Below are positions 34,186 to 45,478 of a DNA stretch of 64,000 bases, in pieces. Origin of the DNA: Dactylellina haptotyla (taxonomy: Eukaryota; Ascomycota; Orbiliomycetes; Orbiliales; Orbiliaceae); the NCBI GenBank assembly GCA_031310005.1, contig CM062388.1, forward strand, positions 1,860,001-1,924,000, written 5' to 3'. The number at the start of each line of letters is the position of its first letter. The stretch's first letter is position 1. The position numbers were made by a program, and so were the translations under genes. The notes under the pieces were generated by a model. It had not been told where the DNA came from. It did not search any database and was given only the letters and a program-made list of their open reading frames with translations.

Positions 34186-36794
34186 GTTTGAATTCTGTGG
34201 TTGAGCCAGTTTGACGGTTTGACCCAAGGGGACGGCAACTGGAATTTATATAAATTTTTATATGTTTATATCTAACGATAATTTTTGATTCTTGACTTTC
34301 TTTTGCAGATGCGTCCTTTTAATATGGTTACATTGAGGTTTGTTTCAGGAGACCTCCTTAAATTAGATGCATCGACATCGAGCGCGATGGCTGATATATG
34401 TAGTCTCCCAAGTTCACTAGATCTAACAATGTTCGTCATAAGTGACGAAACAATATCATCTTTAGCTTCTAGATAGTTCGAATAGATAATTGAAATCTGT
34501 GACTGTGGGTCTAAAATGTCGGAGAATCCGTTTTTCAAACTCCGTTCGTTGAAGATTCTTACCCAAGGCTTCAAGATGTTTGTCGGGGCACGAGCAACGT
34601 GGTGTGGCTTACATGATGGCTGGTAACTGGTACACGTACTTGTGGCGCCTTCACCGATCATCGTGTGCCTTGCCTGTCGCGGAGGACGGACCTACCACTA
34701 TTAATCAGCGATTAGTGTGACTCGCGCGGTTCGAAACCTCTATTCCATTATAGGTCTTAATAATCCGACGAGGAAGTTACAAGTCTGCGAGTGGCAAATT
34801 CGGTCGGTTACCTGGGTTAAGTTTAGGCGGAAAACGGCGAGAACGTCATCCGCCTTGTTCGCCAAGAACTCGACAACTGGAACCTGATCATGACTGGCGC
34901 GAATTTGTTAAGATGTCACTGGACTGGAAATTTAATATGTATTTTCAGCTCGGGTCCACAAAGGTAAGTACCGTCGCAGGTGTGTGGCCGTAAATGGTCA
35001 TATCGGTATTGGCTAAAATTAACCTCCGATTGGAGACTGAGAAGCATGAGTGTGCGAAATTTTTTTTGCGGTCAAAGATTCTAGAACAGTCATGCGGTAG
35101 CTGTCGTCGGTGCTTGGGTGTACGAAACTCTCTGATAGGCCTGACTTACGCAAGAAAATTTTGTGTACCAATAGGAATCTTCCTTTTGCATTACAGAGGG
35201 TCAACAGCATGAATTCAAACGTCGGCTCCCAGGTTCCACCGGTTCGGATTGAAGACCGAAGTGACAAAACAGGCTTGCATAAGCGCGAAGATCGTTGCCC
35301 TTCTTTGACCCTTCCGAAGACCTGAGGTATTCCTCTTCAGCAGAATCTTTGGTATAATAGGAAAACTATACAGCTTTTGCATACATAAGCAACAGGAACG
35401 TGGATCACCGCCACACTTTCTTCTCACAAGGTGCGTGCTCTTGGCACGAATTCTGCAACAGGAATTCGTGTGTTGCAGGGGTACCCACGAAACTCTCGTG
35501 GGACTATCCAAATCGAGACACTCGTAACAAGCCCTATATTCGGTCGCTTGCGCCCGAACCACTAAAAACTCGTGATCTTTCGGCCGTTTAATGCTGGATT
35601 ATTCAAGCACGTAGTATTCTTTGTCTAGAAAATTTAGGCGATTGGATATAAAGGTTGCTCCGATGTGGCGTAGAGATGACATGTTGAACCAGGCTGGGGG
35701 AGCCTGATGAAGCCTAATGAGGCGCCTACATATCTTAATTAAAAAGCGTACCACCTTCTGAATTCGAAAAACTTCAAACCCAGGAAATAGGTGATCTTAT
35801 TTTCCATGGAATCTCGATCAATGTCTTAGATGGCAAAGCTTAAAGATCCCATCCCGCTTCTATGTGTATTAATGCCGACCAGGGGTTTCATTGGATGTTT
35901 GATCAGTGTTGCTCATCTCGAAGTCCGCTCGGTTATATTTAGTCGGAACTTTTCCTATCGCGGAAAGAATTCAATTAATTTTGGATTATGCCGGATTGAT
36001 CGCCTGTTGTATTTGAAGGAGTCCTGCAGAACACTGCAGATTCACGTTTTCGAAGAGACTTGGGGCATCTTGGCAGCATTCTATCGGTCGAAATTTTAAG
36101 CGAGGCTATATTTGCACAAATAAAATTAAATTCTCTGAAATCTAGATCACCGGACGAGATACACGCGCATCTGTATGAAATGCAGATACCGATGCGGTGG
36201 TCCCAACATGGTAGTCTGGCGAATCTATTTAGAAACACCAATTTGCCTAATGCAAGCTGCAAATTTGCATTGATGTGGAGGTGAATAGGATATCGTATCA
36301 GGCCTTCAGATCCGAGCTGCGATATGTTAGATTGTGGGCAGAGCCGTCATTCCCGTTCTTCCGTGTTACTAACAAATCTGAAACATTTGGTAATTTGTAT
36401 ATGCGCATCATGCTGCATTTTGAATCTGTTCCCTGTGCTTCTCAAACTGCTGCTGTCGGAATGAGACTATTGCTACACTAGGGATCGTCTTTCTAAAAGT
36501 TCGTTAGCAAATTCCATCTAGATTCTGTATGTTTATGGATACGGGAGACAATTTTCACGAAAATAATGCTGAGATTGATAAAGCGAGCGATAGATTTACT
36601 TCATAACTTTAGGGCAATAAATAGGATTGATAAATGCCTCAGCTGTACGTATACATTGATTATGCTGTGAGAAGTCGATTATAGATTTAAATGATTATAG
36701 ATTAGATAAATGTTCTATCTAACGTCTAGTGGTTTTGATGTTCTAGTAGTACATGATAATTGGTTATTGAGTTAAGAAAGAGAAAGACCACAGT
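34186..36794. other. Gene-poor spacer
   Basis: A 129-codon minus-strand frame at 34272-34661 (starting MIGEGATSTCTS) lies just upstream of the helical protein gene. It has no signal peptide or known domain and may be the remnant of another exon or gene. A second set of short frames at 35830-36480 (plus) is unsupported. Nothing else is recognised. Confidence 0.35.
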
Positions 36795-38171
36795 TTACAA
36801 GTACCAACTGCCTTGAATGAAACGCCTGAGGAGCTTGGAGCCACCACCAAGAGCGTTGTAAATGGTTTGAGCATTTTGGTCGTAGAGCTTGACGGCTTCT
36901 TCTTGAGAAACGACCTTGATGGCCGCAGTTCCCTTGAAGGCAGCAGCTTCGGTGTAAATATCATCCCAGTGCTCTGCAGTGGCATTGAGGGACATTCTGA
37001 AGCTAGAGTCAGAGAACCATTTGGGATCGATAGTTTCTGGGTTGGTAGCATCAGCCTCAGACTCGAGCTCAACCATAATGGCAGAAATAGAAGCGGACAT
37101 CTTGGCAAAGGCATCAGAGGCGTTTCCGAGAAGACCAACAGCAGAATCAATGTAGTCCAACACACTGTCAGTCTGCAACTGAAGGATCTTGAGGTCATCG
37201 GTAACGTGGATGAAAGTTTGCAGCATGGCTTCTTCATTTCTGAGGTTGGTCATAGCTTGGTTCTTGCGTTCAGTAGCAGCGCTCATTTCATTTCTCCATT
37301 TGGAACTAAGACCCAAGTAAACAGCAGTTCCGATTGGCCACCACCAAGCATAAGCCGCGCGACCAACTCGGATTTTATTCGCTGCGCTTTCGTAGTCAGA
37401 GTTGGCGGCATCAATCTCTCCCTTGAGTCTGGTGATATCGGAATTCATATCTTGGATTTTTTGGTAAACGTTGCTATTGGTGCTGTTAAGCTGTCTATCA
37501 ACCTGGTTGAGATTTCCCATATCATTGATGGTGTCCCCACGGAATGAATTGATATTGCCGAGGAGAGCAAGGGATTGGTTTTGGGCAATTCCCATTTGAT
37601 CGTGAAGTCTTTCAACATAGTTGTATACGTCAACCAAAGAATCAAACCAAATCGGATTGGTGGAACGCTGGGCTCGTGGCACCCCAGCCATAACATCGAG
37701 AAGACGAGCCACCTCTCGGTATATCTTGCCTGCGTTTCGCCCGAACAAACTGATATTCTCGGCAAAGAAAGTCATCTGGCCCACGGTGTTGGTCCAGAAG
37801 GTATTGCAGTGGTTGTTGATACCGACAAAGGTGGTTTGAGTAAGGTTATAGACCCCTGAGTTGCTGACAGCTTGATCAAACTGGGCCCTGTTGTAGGTAT
37901 TCTCGAAGATCTCATTGGTGCCGGCAAGTTGCATTCCATTGTAGACATATTGCTGCAAATTATAATAGGCCGGGTTGCTAAACAAGAAGGAGGCTTCTGG
38001 GTTTGCCATATCTGGGTTGGCTTGGCCGAAGGTGAGCGGGGTATCCAGAATGCCAGCAGCTAGAGTTTGATCTTGCTCAGTGCGGGCATAGATGGCACCG
38101 CTTGGAACCGCAAAGGAATATGCAGTGGAAGTCATGGCCATGACGGCCACAATTTTGCTTAAAATAGCCAT
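36795..38171 (-). CDS. Secreted helical protein, alpha-pore-forming-toxin-like component (full-length)
   Basis: A single exon of 458 aa. It has a signal peptide (MAILSKIVAVMAMTSTAYSFA), then long amphipathic helices. A central coiled-coil segment (NVYQKIQDMNSDITRLKGEI, residues about 232-252) comes first. It is followed by a Trp-rich hydrophobic stretch at about 275-290 (AYAWWWPIGTAVYLGLSS), then a second helical arm (MSAATERKNQAMTNLRNEEA). Two long helices flanking one short hydrophobic tongue is the plan of the ClyA/HBL/Nhe/Xax alpha-helical pore formers. The C-terminal section resembles the neighbour at 32655-34185. No introns are present, unlike the other two genes of the group. Kinship to the bacterial toxins is judged from architecture only. 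A structural or symbiosis-related secreted protein is the alternative. Confidence 0.7.
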   Translation of the reverse strand: MAILSKIVAVMAMTSTAYSFAVPSGAIYARTEQDQTLAAGILDTPLTFGQANPDMANPEASFLFSNPAYYNLQQYVYNGMQLAGTNEIFENTYNRAQFDQAVSNSGVYNLTQTTFVGINNHCNTFWTNTVGQMTFFAENISLFGRNAGKIYREVARLLDVMAGVPRAQRSTNPIWFDSLVDVYNYVERLHDQMGIAQNQSLALLGNINSFRGDTINDMGNLNQVDRQLNSTNSNVYQKIQDMNSDITRLKGEIDAANSDYESAANKIRVGRAAYAWWWPIGTAVYLGLSSKWRNEMSAATERKNQAMTNLRNEEAMLQTFIHVTDDLKILQLQTDSVLDYIDSAVGLLGNASDAFAKMSASISAIMVELESEADATNPETIDPKWFSDSSFRMSLNATAEHWDDIYTEAAAFKGTAAIKVVSQEEAVKLYDQNAQTIYNALGGGSKLLRRFIQGSWYL

Positions 38172-40905
38172 TTTTTAAAGAGTGAAAATGGAAAGCCAAG
38201 TTAAATCTTTAGGGAAAGTTGGGACAAATTTTCGAAGCGAATGTGTTATTAAATTTGAAAATATTATAAAGAATGAGATAGTAGAAAAGAACGATTATCA
38301 CAAAGCGAGGTACTTTGGTATCTGCTTTCGATGTTGTGGATGATTGTAGAAGATATCGGATCGAAGAGTGATGCCACGGGTTTATATGTTCGGCAGGCTA
38401 GGACGTAGACTGTGAAATGCATTAATGATACTGACGGTCTCAACCTGAACAAAAATCGTAAATATCTCGTTACTGTAACAATGAGAAGTCATCCAGATCA
38501 ACTGCGCCTTACCTACATGCGGGTTGCCTGGTCTGGCGAGCTGAGAGTGTTAGCTGATCAGAGAAAATTGCATATTAAGCAGTAGACGATGTCAAAGAAA
38601 AAGCACTGACTCCCAATACATGATGCATTCGGGGGCGTGGTTAGAGTGGCTGCTTCGTTTCGCTGAGATGGATCGGGTGCCACAAGAGGCAGGCGCGTTT
38701 CTGAAACAACAGGCATACGAATACCATATGGCCATGATTTCTAAAATATAGCTTACAAACTTCGGAATCTCCGCGAGGGGCCATCTCTGTTCTCTACGCG
38801 GGTTTGATTGGTATGAGGAACAGGGGCGCGAGTGGTCCCAAGTCTAATTGGCTCGCCTACGGTATTGTGACTTTTTCTTTTGTGCGACTACAGCGTTGTC
38901 TAAGTTAAATCTATCTTTCAAAGTAATCCATGCTAGGGTTACTCTACCTACACATGCACGGTAGCAGCCTTGTGTTCATTTTAATATCGATTATAGTGAT
39001 ATGAGACAAGAGGCTTACTCAATGCAGGTAATGATTGGACTTCAGGTCTAGAATATCAATGTGTGGTCTACCCATGGTTCTGCCAGGGTGCCATGTGGGC
39101 GAAGTCGGCCCAAAGCTCACGGATATTAATCGGCGGGTACCTCGAGTGAACACGACTTCGGTAAATGCCGCTTCATAGACGACAAAGAATTAGAGCTTTA
39201 AAAAAAACCAATGTCTCAAATTTAGTAACAAGCAGAAACTGCAGGTAAGTGCGAATGATCACCACGGGCAGTTTGCGACAATATAGTTTTGCCAAGATCA
39301 TTGTTCGATATTTCGAACTCCGGGGCTACTATCATGAGATCTCCTTTCCATTGTCACCTACTAGTTAGAGACTTGAGAGCACATCTTTTATATGGTAACT
39401 CGGAACATTAAGTTCTCACATTGAATTAGAAGCATACGCCCCAAATTTCTTTTGCCTCATGATTACGGTTAGACTATTGGATATAGGCGATATTTAACGA
39501 CATAGGCTAGTTTTATGGCATGATACTTCGCAATGGCTAATACTGAGACCAATTCGAATATAACTTTCTGTTCCAAGGACTGACACATCTGCTTAGGAGT
39601 CTGAGCAGTCATGGCTAGCGCTCGGGTTGGGCCGGCGTGTTGCATAGTGTCGCAACATCCGATTGTTCTCATATCATTCAATCTTCAACATGCCCAAGTA
39701 TATGCGTATTTGATCAGGCTCAGGGTTCAGTATCCTATCTTAAAACCGGGATAGTCAAGATGTAGGGATTTCGTGGCAGGATCCTTTTTAATGCAGAAAG
39801 ATGACATTGTGGTATGGTAAATTGCTGTCCCTGGGGGCTGGCTTGCGCCCATGTGCCAAGATTATGCGAAGCAGGTTTCTCATTTCGCTGACTCGAATTC
39901 GAAACGATTTTCTCAATTTTGCTGACGACCAAAAACCCTGCAAGTAAAGTAAAATAGCCCTGTAATCTTGGCATTGCGAATCTGAGAACTCGGGCCTAGC
40001 CGAATGGTGGTTCTGTAATTTCGAGAGCACGTATGGTTCTCGCCAACATTTAAACTCCTGGACTTCTTATTGTTAGGTAGCTGCATCTACACTCGCTTCT
40101 GCAGGAACATGCTTTTTTGTGGCCCCAACACAATGCATTTTCTGGGGTAGACTCAGGTGTGTCTCACCATCAAAAGTAATTCGAGACTAGGTCATCCGGA
40201 TATTCGGCGTTTCATCCGAATTATTAGACTTTGGACTGGATATTCTACAAAAGAAAGTGCTTGTACCATTTGGCTGGGATTTACTGCGCCGGCTACTTAT
40301 TCCCTAATTAATTTACATCGTGGGATGTAGCTTTCCCCATATTTTGGGAACCGAGTTTCCTATTTTATCAAGGCAAAAGCTGAAGCCTAGCCATCGATGG
40401 CTGTCAGTAACTTGATAGTTGTTTAGTTGCGAGCCAAACAAAGAGCGAAGTCATCTAATACACTCGTGGAGCTGAAAACTTTCTTACGGCAGCCTGGATG
40501 AGAAACTGTTTGATGAGAACCTGAGACGTTGAATCGATTGGCCGTCGCTGTGCACAGCTTCGTTATCATGGGAATTAGGCCATGTTGGGAAGTCTAGGCA
40601 AGTCGGCATAATATCGATCGTTACCCAGAGCTCAAGATACTACCCTAAAATTCGCTCACGCCGCCCTGGCTTACGCTCATGACTGTGGCTGAATGTTCTT
40701 CGCATCAAATTTCTAAAAACACACTAGTCGGAGCAAGAGACAAGAAGTTCACCGACGCAGAGTCGAAGAGGATTTCCTTTCGTAGATGACTCTGAACTTT
40801 ATTGGTCACGAATGCCTGCTACCAGTGCTTACTAACAGCCACTTACTAAAAGGTGGGTTACTTCGATATTCGAATATTTTTGAATCAAGAACCTTTTTAT
40901 GCTAA
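38172..40905. other. Gene-free spacer between divergent genes
   Basis: 2.7 kb without a supported gene, between the minus-strand single-exon helical protein and the plus-strand large one, so it probably holds both promoters. Frames are short and unsupported. Confidence 0.5.
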
Positions 40906-40912
40906 TATAAAA
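40906..40912 (+). promoter_or_regulatory. TATA box of the large helical protein gene
   Basis: tataaaa about 240 bp before the ATG at 41149, with an AT-rich leader between. Confidence 0.45.
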
Positions 40913-41148
40913 CGGCGGTATATTCCCAGGTGTATATTTCTCCACTTTTATTCTTCCTCTCATAATAGATTATACCAAGTTCCTGGTAGTATCAACATTC
41001 TTTTATCTTATGCTTGTCGATCCTTCAACTATCATATATTTGTCTCTTTTCCTCCTTCTTGCAGTATTATTTCTAGAATAAAATTTAATCTTAAACCACG
41101 ACACTCTCTTTCGTCGATTGAAACTCGACAAGCCGAAGCTCATCCGCG

Positions 41149-44142
41149 ATGGTCGCATTTTCCAAACTTTCGCTCCTTCTATCTGCGATGGCTGTAGCGC
41201 TGCCGCCTGCGTTCGCTATTCCTCTTACCTCTCCTCGGGACCTAGTCCAGTATTCTAAACGCCAAAATGATCCAGCCCTGGCCCAAAGATACGATGCAAT
41301 TCTCAGTAATGTCGAATTGAACGAGTATGCTACCACCTTATATCAAAACTATCGAGGCAAGGACTCTAAAAGAGTATTCCTTCGTAAGCCCTATATGAAT
41401 CTTGGAGAAGCCATTAGCACCGTCAAAGCTAAAATCACAAATTACTCCGCCGAGATCTACATTTACACCGACCTTCTCCAATTCGCAGGCAATACTGCAA
41501 TCGAGTTGCCTAAGCGCACAACCCTTTACCTCTTCGCTCGCGAGGTCTCAGCACTGGCGTCTCAACAAGGTGCTATGACTATCAAATACGACCAGTCTGT
41601 GGTAGTATTTTTTGCGACTCCAGAGTTACCTGGAAATTTCCCAGTTAAATTCATGGATGCTGCTGGGGGCACTCAGGAGATATCTATTACTGTGCCCGAC
41701 GACGCCTATGGTGTTATTGTCGAGGTTGTAGCCGGAGGTCCTACTCCAACACCTGAGCCAGTTGACGCTCCCGATTTTGCGTTGAAAGCCATGGATTATA
41801 TGGGCGACTTGTCCCTTACAGCCGAGACTTTCGTTGAAGAGTAAGTATTCTTTATTTGGTGGAACCAACGTATTTCGGGTTGACTAACGCGATATATAGT
41901 GATCTCCCACGCTTGCTCCAATTCCAACAAGTCCTCGCTACTGCTTGGAAAGCCTCAAATCCTCAATTGGCAATGAAAATTTACAATTATATTGTCAAGA
42001 CTACCAACAACTCGGCCCCAGCTCTTCCTATATATAAACAAGCTATTACTAGCTTGTCTAAACTTAAGCTGATCTCTGACCCACTTCAACAATATGTGCC
42101 AAATCTTGATATCAGTCAAATCAAACTAGTCCTTGACGACCATCTTGCAGTTGCGCAGACTTTTGAAGAGAGTTTTAATGCATTTTCTCAACAGCAAGCA
42201 AACGCACAGACAGCTGTTAACACTGCTATGGATGCTTTTACTAATTCAAAGCTCGCCGTCGAAAAATACAAGTTTCTAGAAGGCCAGGCTAAGGCTAGAT
42301 TGGAGTTCGCTGTTCAAGCGATGAACGATGCGGTGTTCAACTATAACGTATGGATGACTTATCAGTAAAGTTTTGGTGATCAGGACTTCAAGTTAGCTAA
42401 CCTGGCTTCATATAGCAAACATACAACGATCTCCCCTTGAGGCTTAAGACATTCCAATCTGGTATTGCAGAATGGGCGACCGATCAAGTAAGTTGGAGAA
42501 TAAATCTTGTACAGTGTTTTTATGGGACTATACTAACGGACGGGCTTGAGTGTAGATGGGTAAATTCTTGCTTAATGTATTCATGGCTGTCGGTACTATT
42601 GTCTTGACTATTGGAGCTGGTGCTATTGGAGGTAAGGTTTTCAACTCATAGAACAAATTGCTCGATCTCCACTTACAATTTAAAGCGGCGGCCATCCCTG
42701 CTACCGCTGTTGGTGGCTCCCTGCCCTTCAAGGATATTACTTCCGCAATGAATGTCGTAAGTATCAATTGTTACTCGCCTCGTTTACGAATATGGTATAT
42801 TGACTAAAGAAATTTTAGATTAGAGAAGCAGAAAGTGCCACTGACAATGTCAAAGCTGCCGCTGATTCTATTAAGTACATGGTTGACAATATCAGCAAGG
42901 CTCTCACAATGATGGCCTCAACCATGACAACACTCAACACTTTACTCGCGACGACCCTGCCCGCATTGAAGCCCGAGGGATTTCAAGTAAAGAGCTACGA
43001 TATCCCTGTGGATCCTCGTAAGTGAATTTTTCGGATCCTGATACACATTCTCCACCGTTACTAATCTTAAATTTGTCTAGTGGAACGAGTTGATATCATC
43101 AATCTTAGTGCCTCGGTATGATTTTATCCCTTCGTATAAGTTAGGATATTGGATGTTCAGACTAGCTAATAAGATGTAGTGGGACAATTGGCGTGTTTTA
43201 AACGAGCTTTCCTGGTCCAAACTTAGCGAGTCTCAAAAGAAAATCGATGGCGCTGCTGAGTACTACGGCGCACTTTACGCTCTATCGAACAATGGCAAAG
43301 CCGTAGTAGCTGCCCAGGCCGCGTATATCCAAATTTTCGACGACTACATGGAAGCTTCAGTCAATCTCCAAACAGCGCAGGCCCAGAATCAAGTCCTCCA
43401 GGGTGCAGTCAACCGTCTTCAAGACCCACTTGTCTTCCAAACCTTTAAGCGAGCCATGTTTGACCGACTCATCGCTGTTCGAAGCTGGGTTGCAGTTGAG
43501 TTCAACGACTATGCATCTGCCTATCAATACTACACCCTTTCGACTGAGCCCCCAGCTTTTGTTCCCGTCATGTCTCCGGCCTCTTACTACACGTCTGCTG
43601 TCGCGGACCTTCAATCAGATGCAACTCACGCTCAGACGACCTTCCGCAGCCAGATCCAGACTTTCTCCATCTCTTCAACTGACGCTAGTAACATCTTCGG
43701 CACAAACTGGAAGAATGATATACAGACCCTTTCTGGCCTCACATTCTCGATTCCAACCAACAGCAGCTACTTCTCGTCAGTTAGCCGTGTTAGAGTCCAA
43801 AAGCTCCGGTGCTACCTTGTCGGATCTACATCCGAAGAAGTCCGCACGACTGTGACTATAAGCGGTGCCTTCGAAGACAAGGGCTTGTCCTATCCTTACA
43901 ACCCATTGAAATTCGTTTCAGATTCCACGCCCCTTGGGTTCTACTATGTTCCTTCTGGCAACGATCCTAACGAGGCTAATGCAAACCTTATCCGACAGGA
44001 TGGATTGTATGCCCGCCAGAATGTTTTCATGACACCTACCCCTTTTGCTGTTTGGAATATTAAGGTTGAGGACGCTGCCAAGGCGCTGCAAGGCGTTAGC
44101 AAGTTGGTGTTGTTGGTTACTGCAGAGGTCACGCATCACTAA
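41149..44142 (+). CDS. Large secreted protein, alpha-pore-forming-toxin-like, with C-terminal beta-rich domain
   Basis: Eight exons (41149-41840, 41900-42347, 42416-42487, 42556-42631, 42686-42756, 42819-43017, 43081-43115, 43180-44142) sum to 852 codons with consistent phases. Residues 1-24 are a signal peptide (MVAFSKLSLLLSAMAVALPP...), then a Kex2-like YSKRQ at about 37-40. Residues 40-210 are mixed alpha/beta and end in a Pro/Thr linker (GGPTPTPEPVDAP). Residues 215-400 are long helices. About 408-445 is a strongly hydrophobic Gly/Ala-rich segment (FMAVGTIVLTIGAGAIGAAA). About 450-650 are helices again. The last 200 residues are beta-rich (RVRVQKLRCYLVG, VRTTVTISGAF). Helix arm, hydrophobic hairpin, helix arm plus a separate C-terminal domain is the layout of alpha-helical pore-forming toxins. 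Target, partner and toxicity are inference. Confidence 0.78.
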
Positions 44143-45478
44143 TTGGCGGTGTCAATTAAAGAGAGTTTATTACCTGGATGCTATTGAGATAAAATTTAGA
44201 TAGACTGTTTGTATATTTACTGGTTCATTGTAATTTCTCGTCAAAATTTTTCAAAATAATCATATGATCAATAATGTGGTTTTCACGTGATCACTGAGAT
44301 CTTTCAGAATCCATTCGTCGAGATAGAATTATTTCTGCAGACTCAGCTCGCTTACATCGAAATTCGTTGAATTTTTTCTGTTTATAATATTCTAATAGAT
44401 GTTAGTATTGTGAATTCGGTGTCTTCCTGGGGGTACCGTAGTCAAAAGCAAGTGGCACTACGTGAAAATGACGGCCGATGATGCCAATACCGAGTGTCTA
44501 GCGATATATGCTCAACAATGTGAGATTACTTTGCATCTCGAGCCCGGGATCCAAGAAGTTCTGAAGCGCACCACACTACTGCCTTTTTTATAGGGCAAGA
44601 TGGTCCGGTTCCAACGAAACCAGGGCAATTGGCAAGAAGACTTCGGCTACCAGTTGGTTGGCTTGCCTTTTGCGTTGTTCATGTTTCTCAATCCTGCCTG
44701 GAAATTTTTGCTTGGCATTCGGGCAACACGGTTTTCCGTGTCATTTTAGAACAAGTCTTGAAGGCGTGCAATTGATCAATTGAGAGAGCTATATTGACTA
44801 AATCGATTTTGCACATTTATATCCTAAAGACAATCCATTTTAGAAAATCGTGAATAGAATGGCGCAATTACTATGCAGGAAGCAAACAGACGATTTACGG
44901 CAGTCGAGACCCTCAAACTGGCAGTCTAGAACCTCCCATATGGGAAGTTAGCAGGTGATTGAATGTGATCACTCCGGTCTCGGATTTTCAGGGGCCTCGG
45001 TTATCTACCGGTCTGTTGATTGTATCTCCGGTGCTACCCCATATGTCTCTCCTGTTTTTCGTCATGATATACTCGGCGACATTTCGATTATCGTTGGTAA
45101 TGTTGCTCCCTAAGCTCCAGCCAAAAAGTGCCAACCCCTGCGACCAAGACATTCGTTTATCACCTAAGTCGGGTTAGCAGCGTTCCAGCCAAGCTTGGCT
45201 GCAGGGTTACTCCAACACGCAGGGTCGAGAATGGCGATATCAACTGCCAAAGAAAGATGGAAGGAAGGTTACTCAGATTTCCACTGCGGAGATCGTGAAT
45301 ATGCCTTTATCCTATAAATTAGCCATCGGGAGCCTCACTCTATTAGAATAGATACCCGCAAATTCAAAATCCTAACTCTGATCTCTCGTAGCTCAGGTTT
45401 CGTAGGCCAGCCCGCCACACTCAAGGTGTCCTCGGCGTACAATATTTGATCGATTGATCAATTATTATCACTCGAAAA
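44143..45478. other. Spacer
   Basis: No supported gene; promoter region of the serine peptidase gene at its 3' end. Confidence 0.5.

Noticed and set aside
34272-34661. 129-codon minus-strand frame starting MIGEGATSTCTS
   Set aside because: No signal peptide, domain or splice link to the gene downstream; too weak to list as a gene.
36813-37547. 244-codon plus-strand frame
   Set aside because: Antisense to the single-exon helical protein; no features of its own.
32655-44142. Bacterial contamination or a very recent bacterial transfer as source of the toxin-like genes
   Set aside because: Two of the three genes contain fungal-type introns and all have eukaryote-like signal peptides and spacing; an ancient transfer is not excluded.
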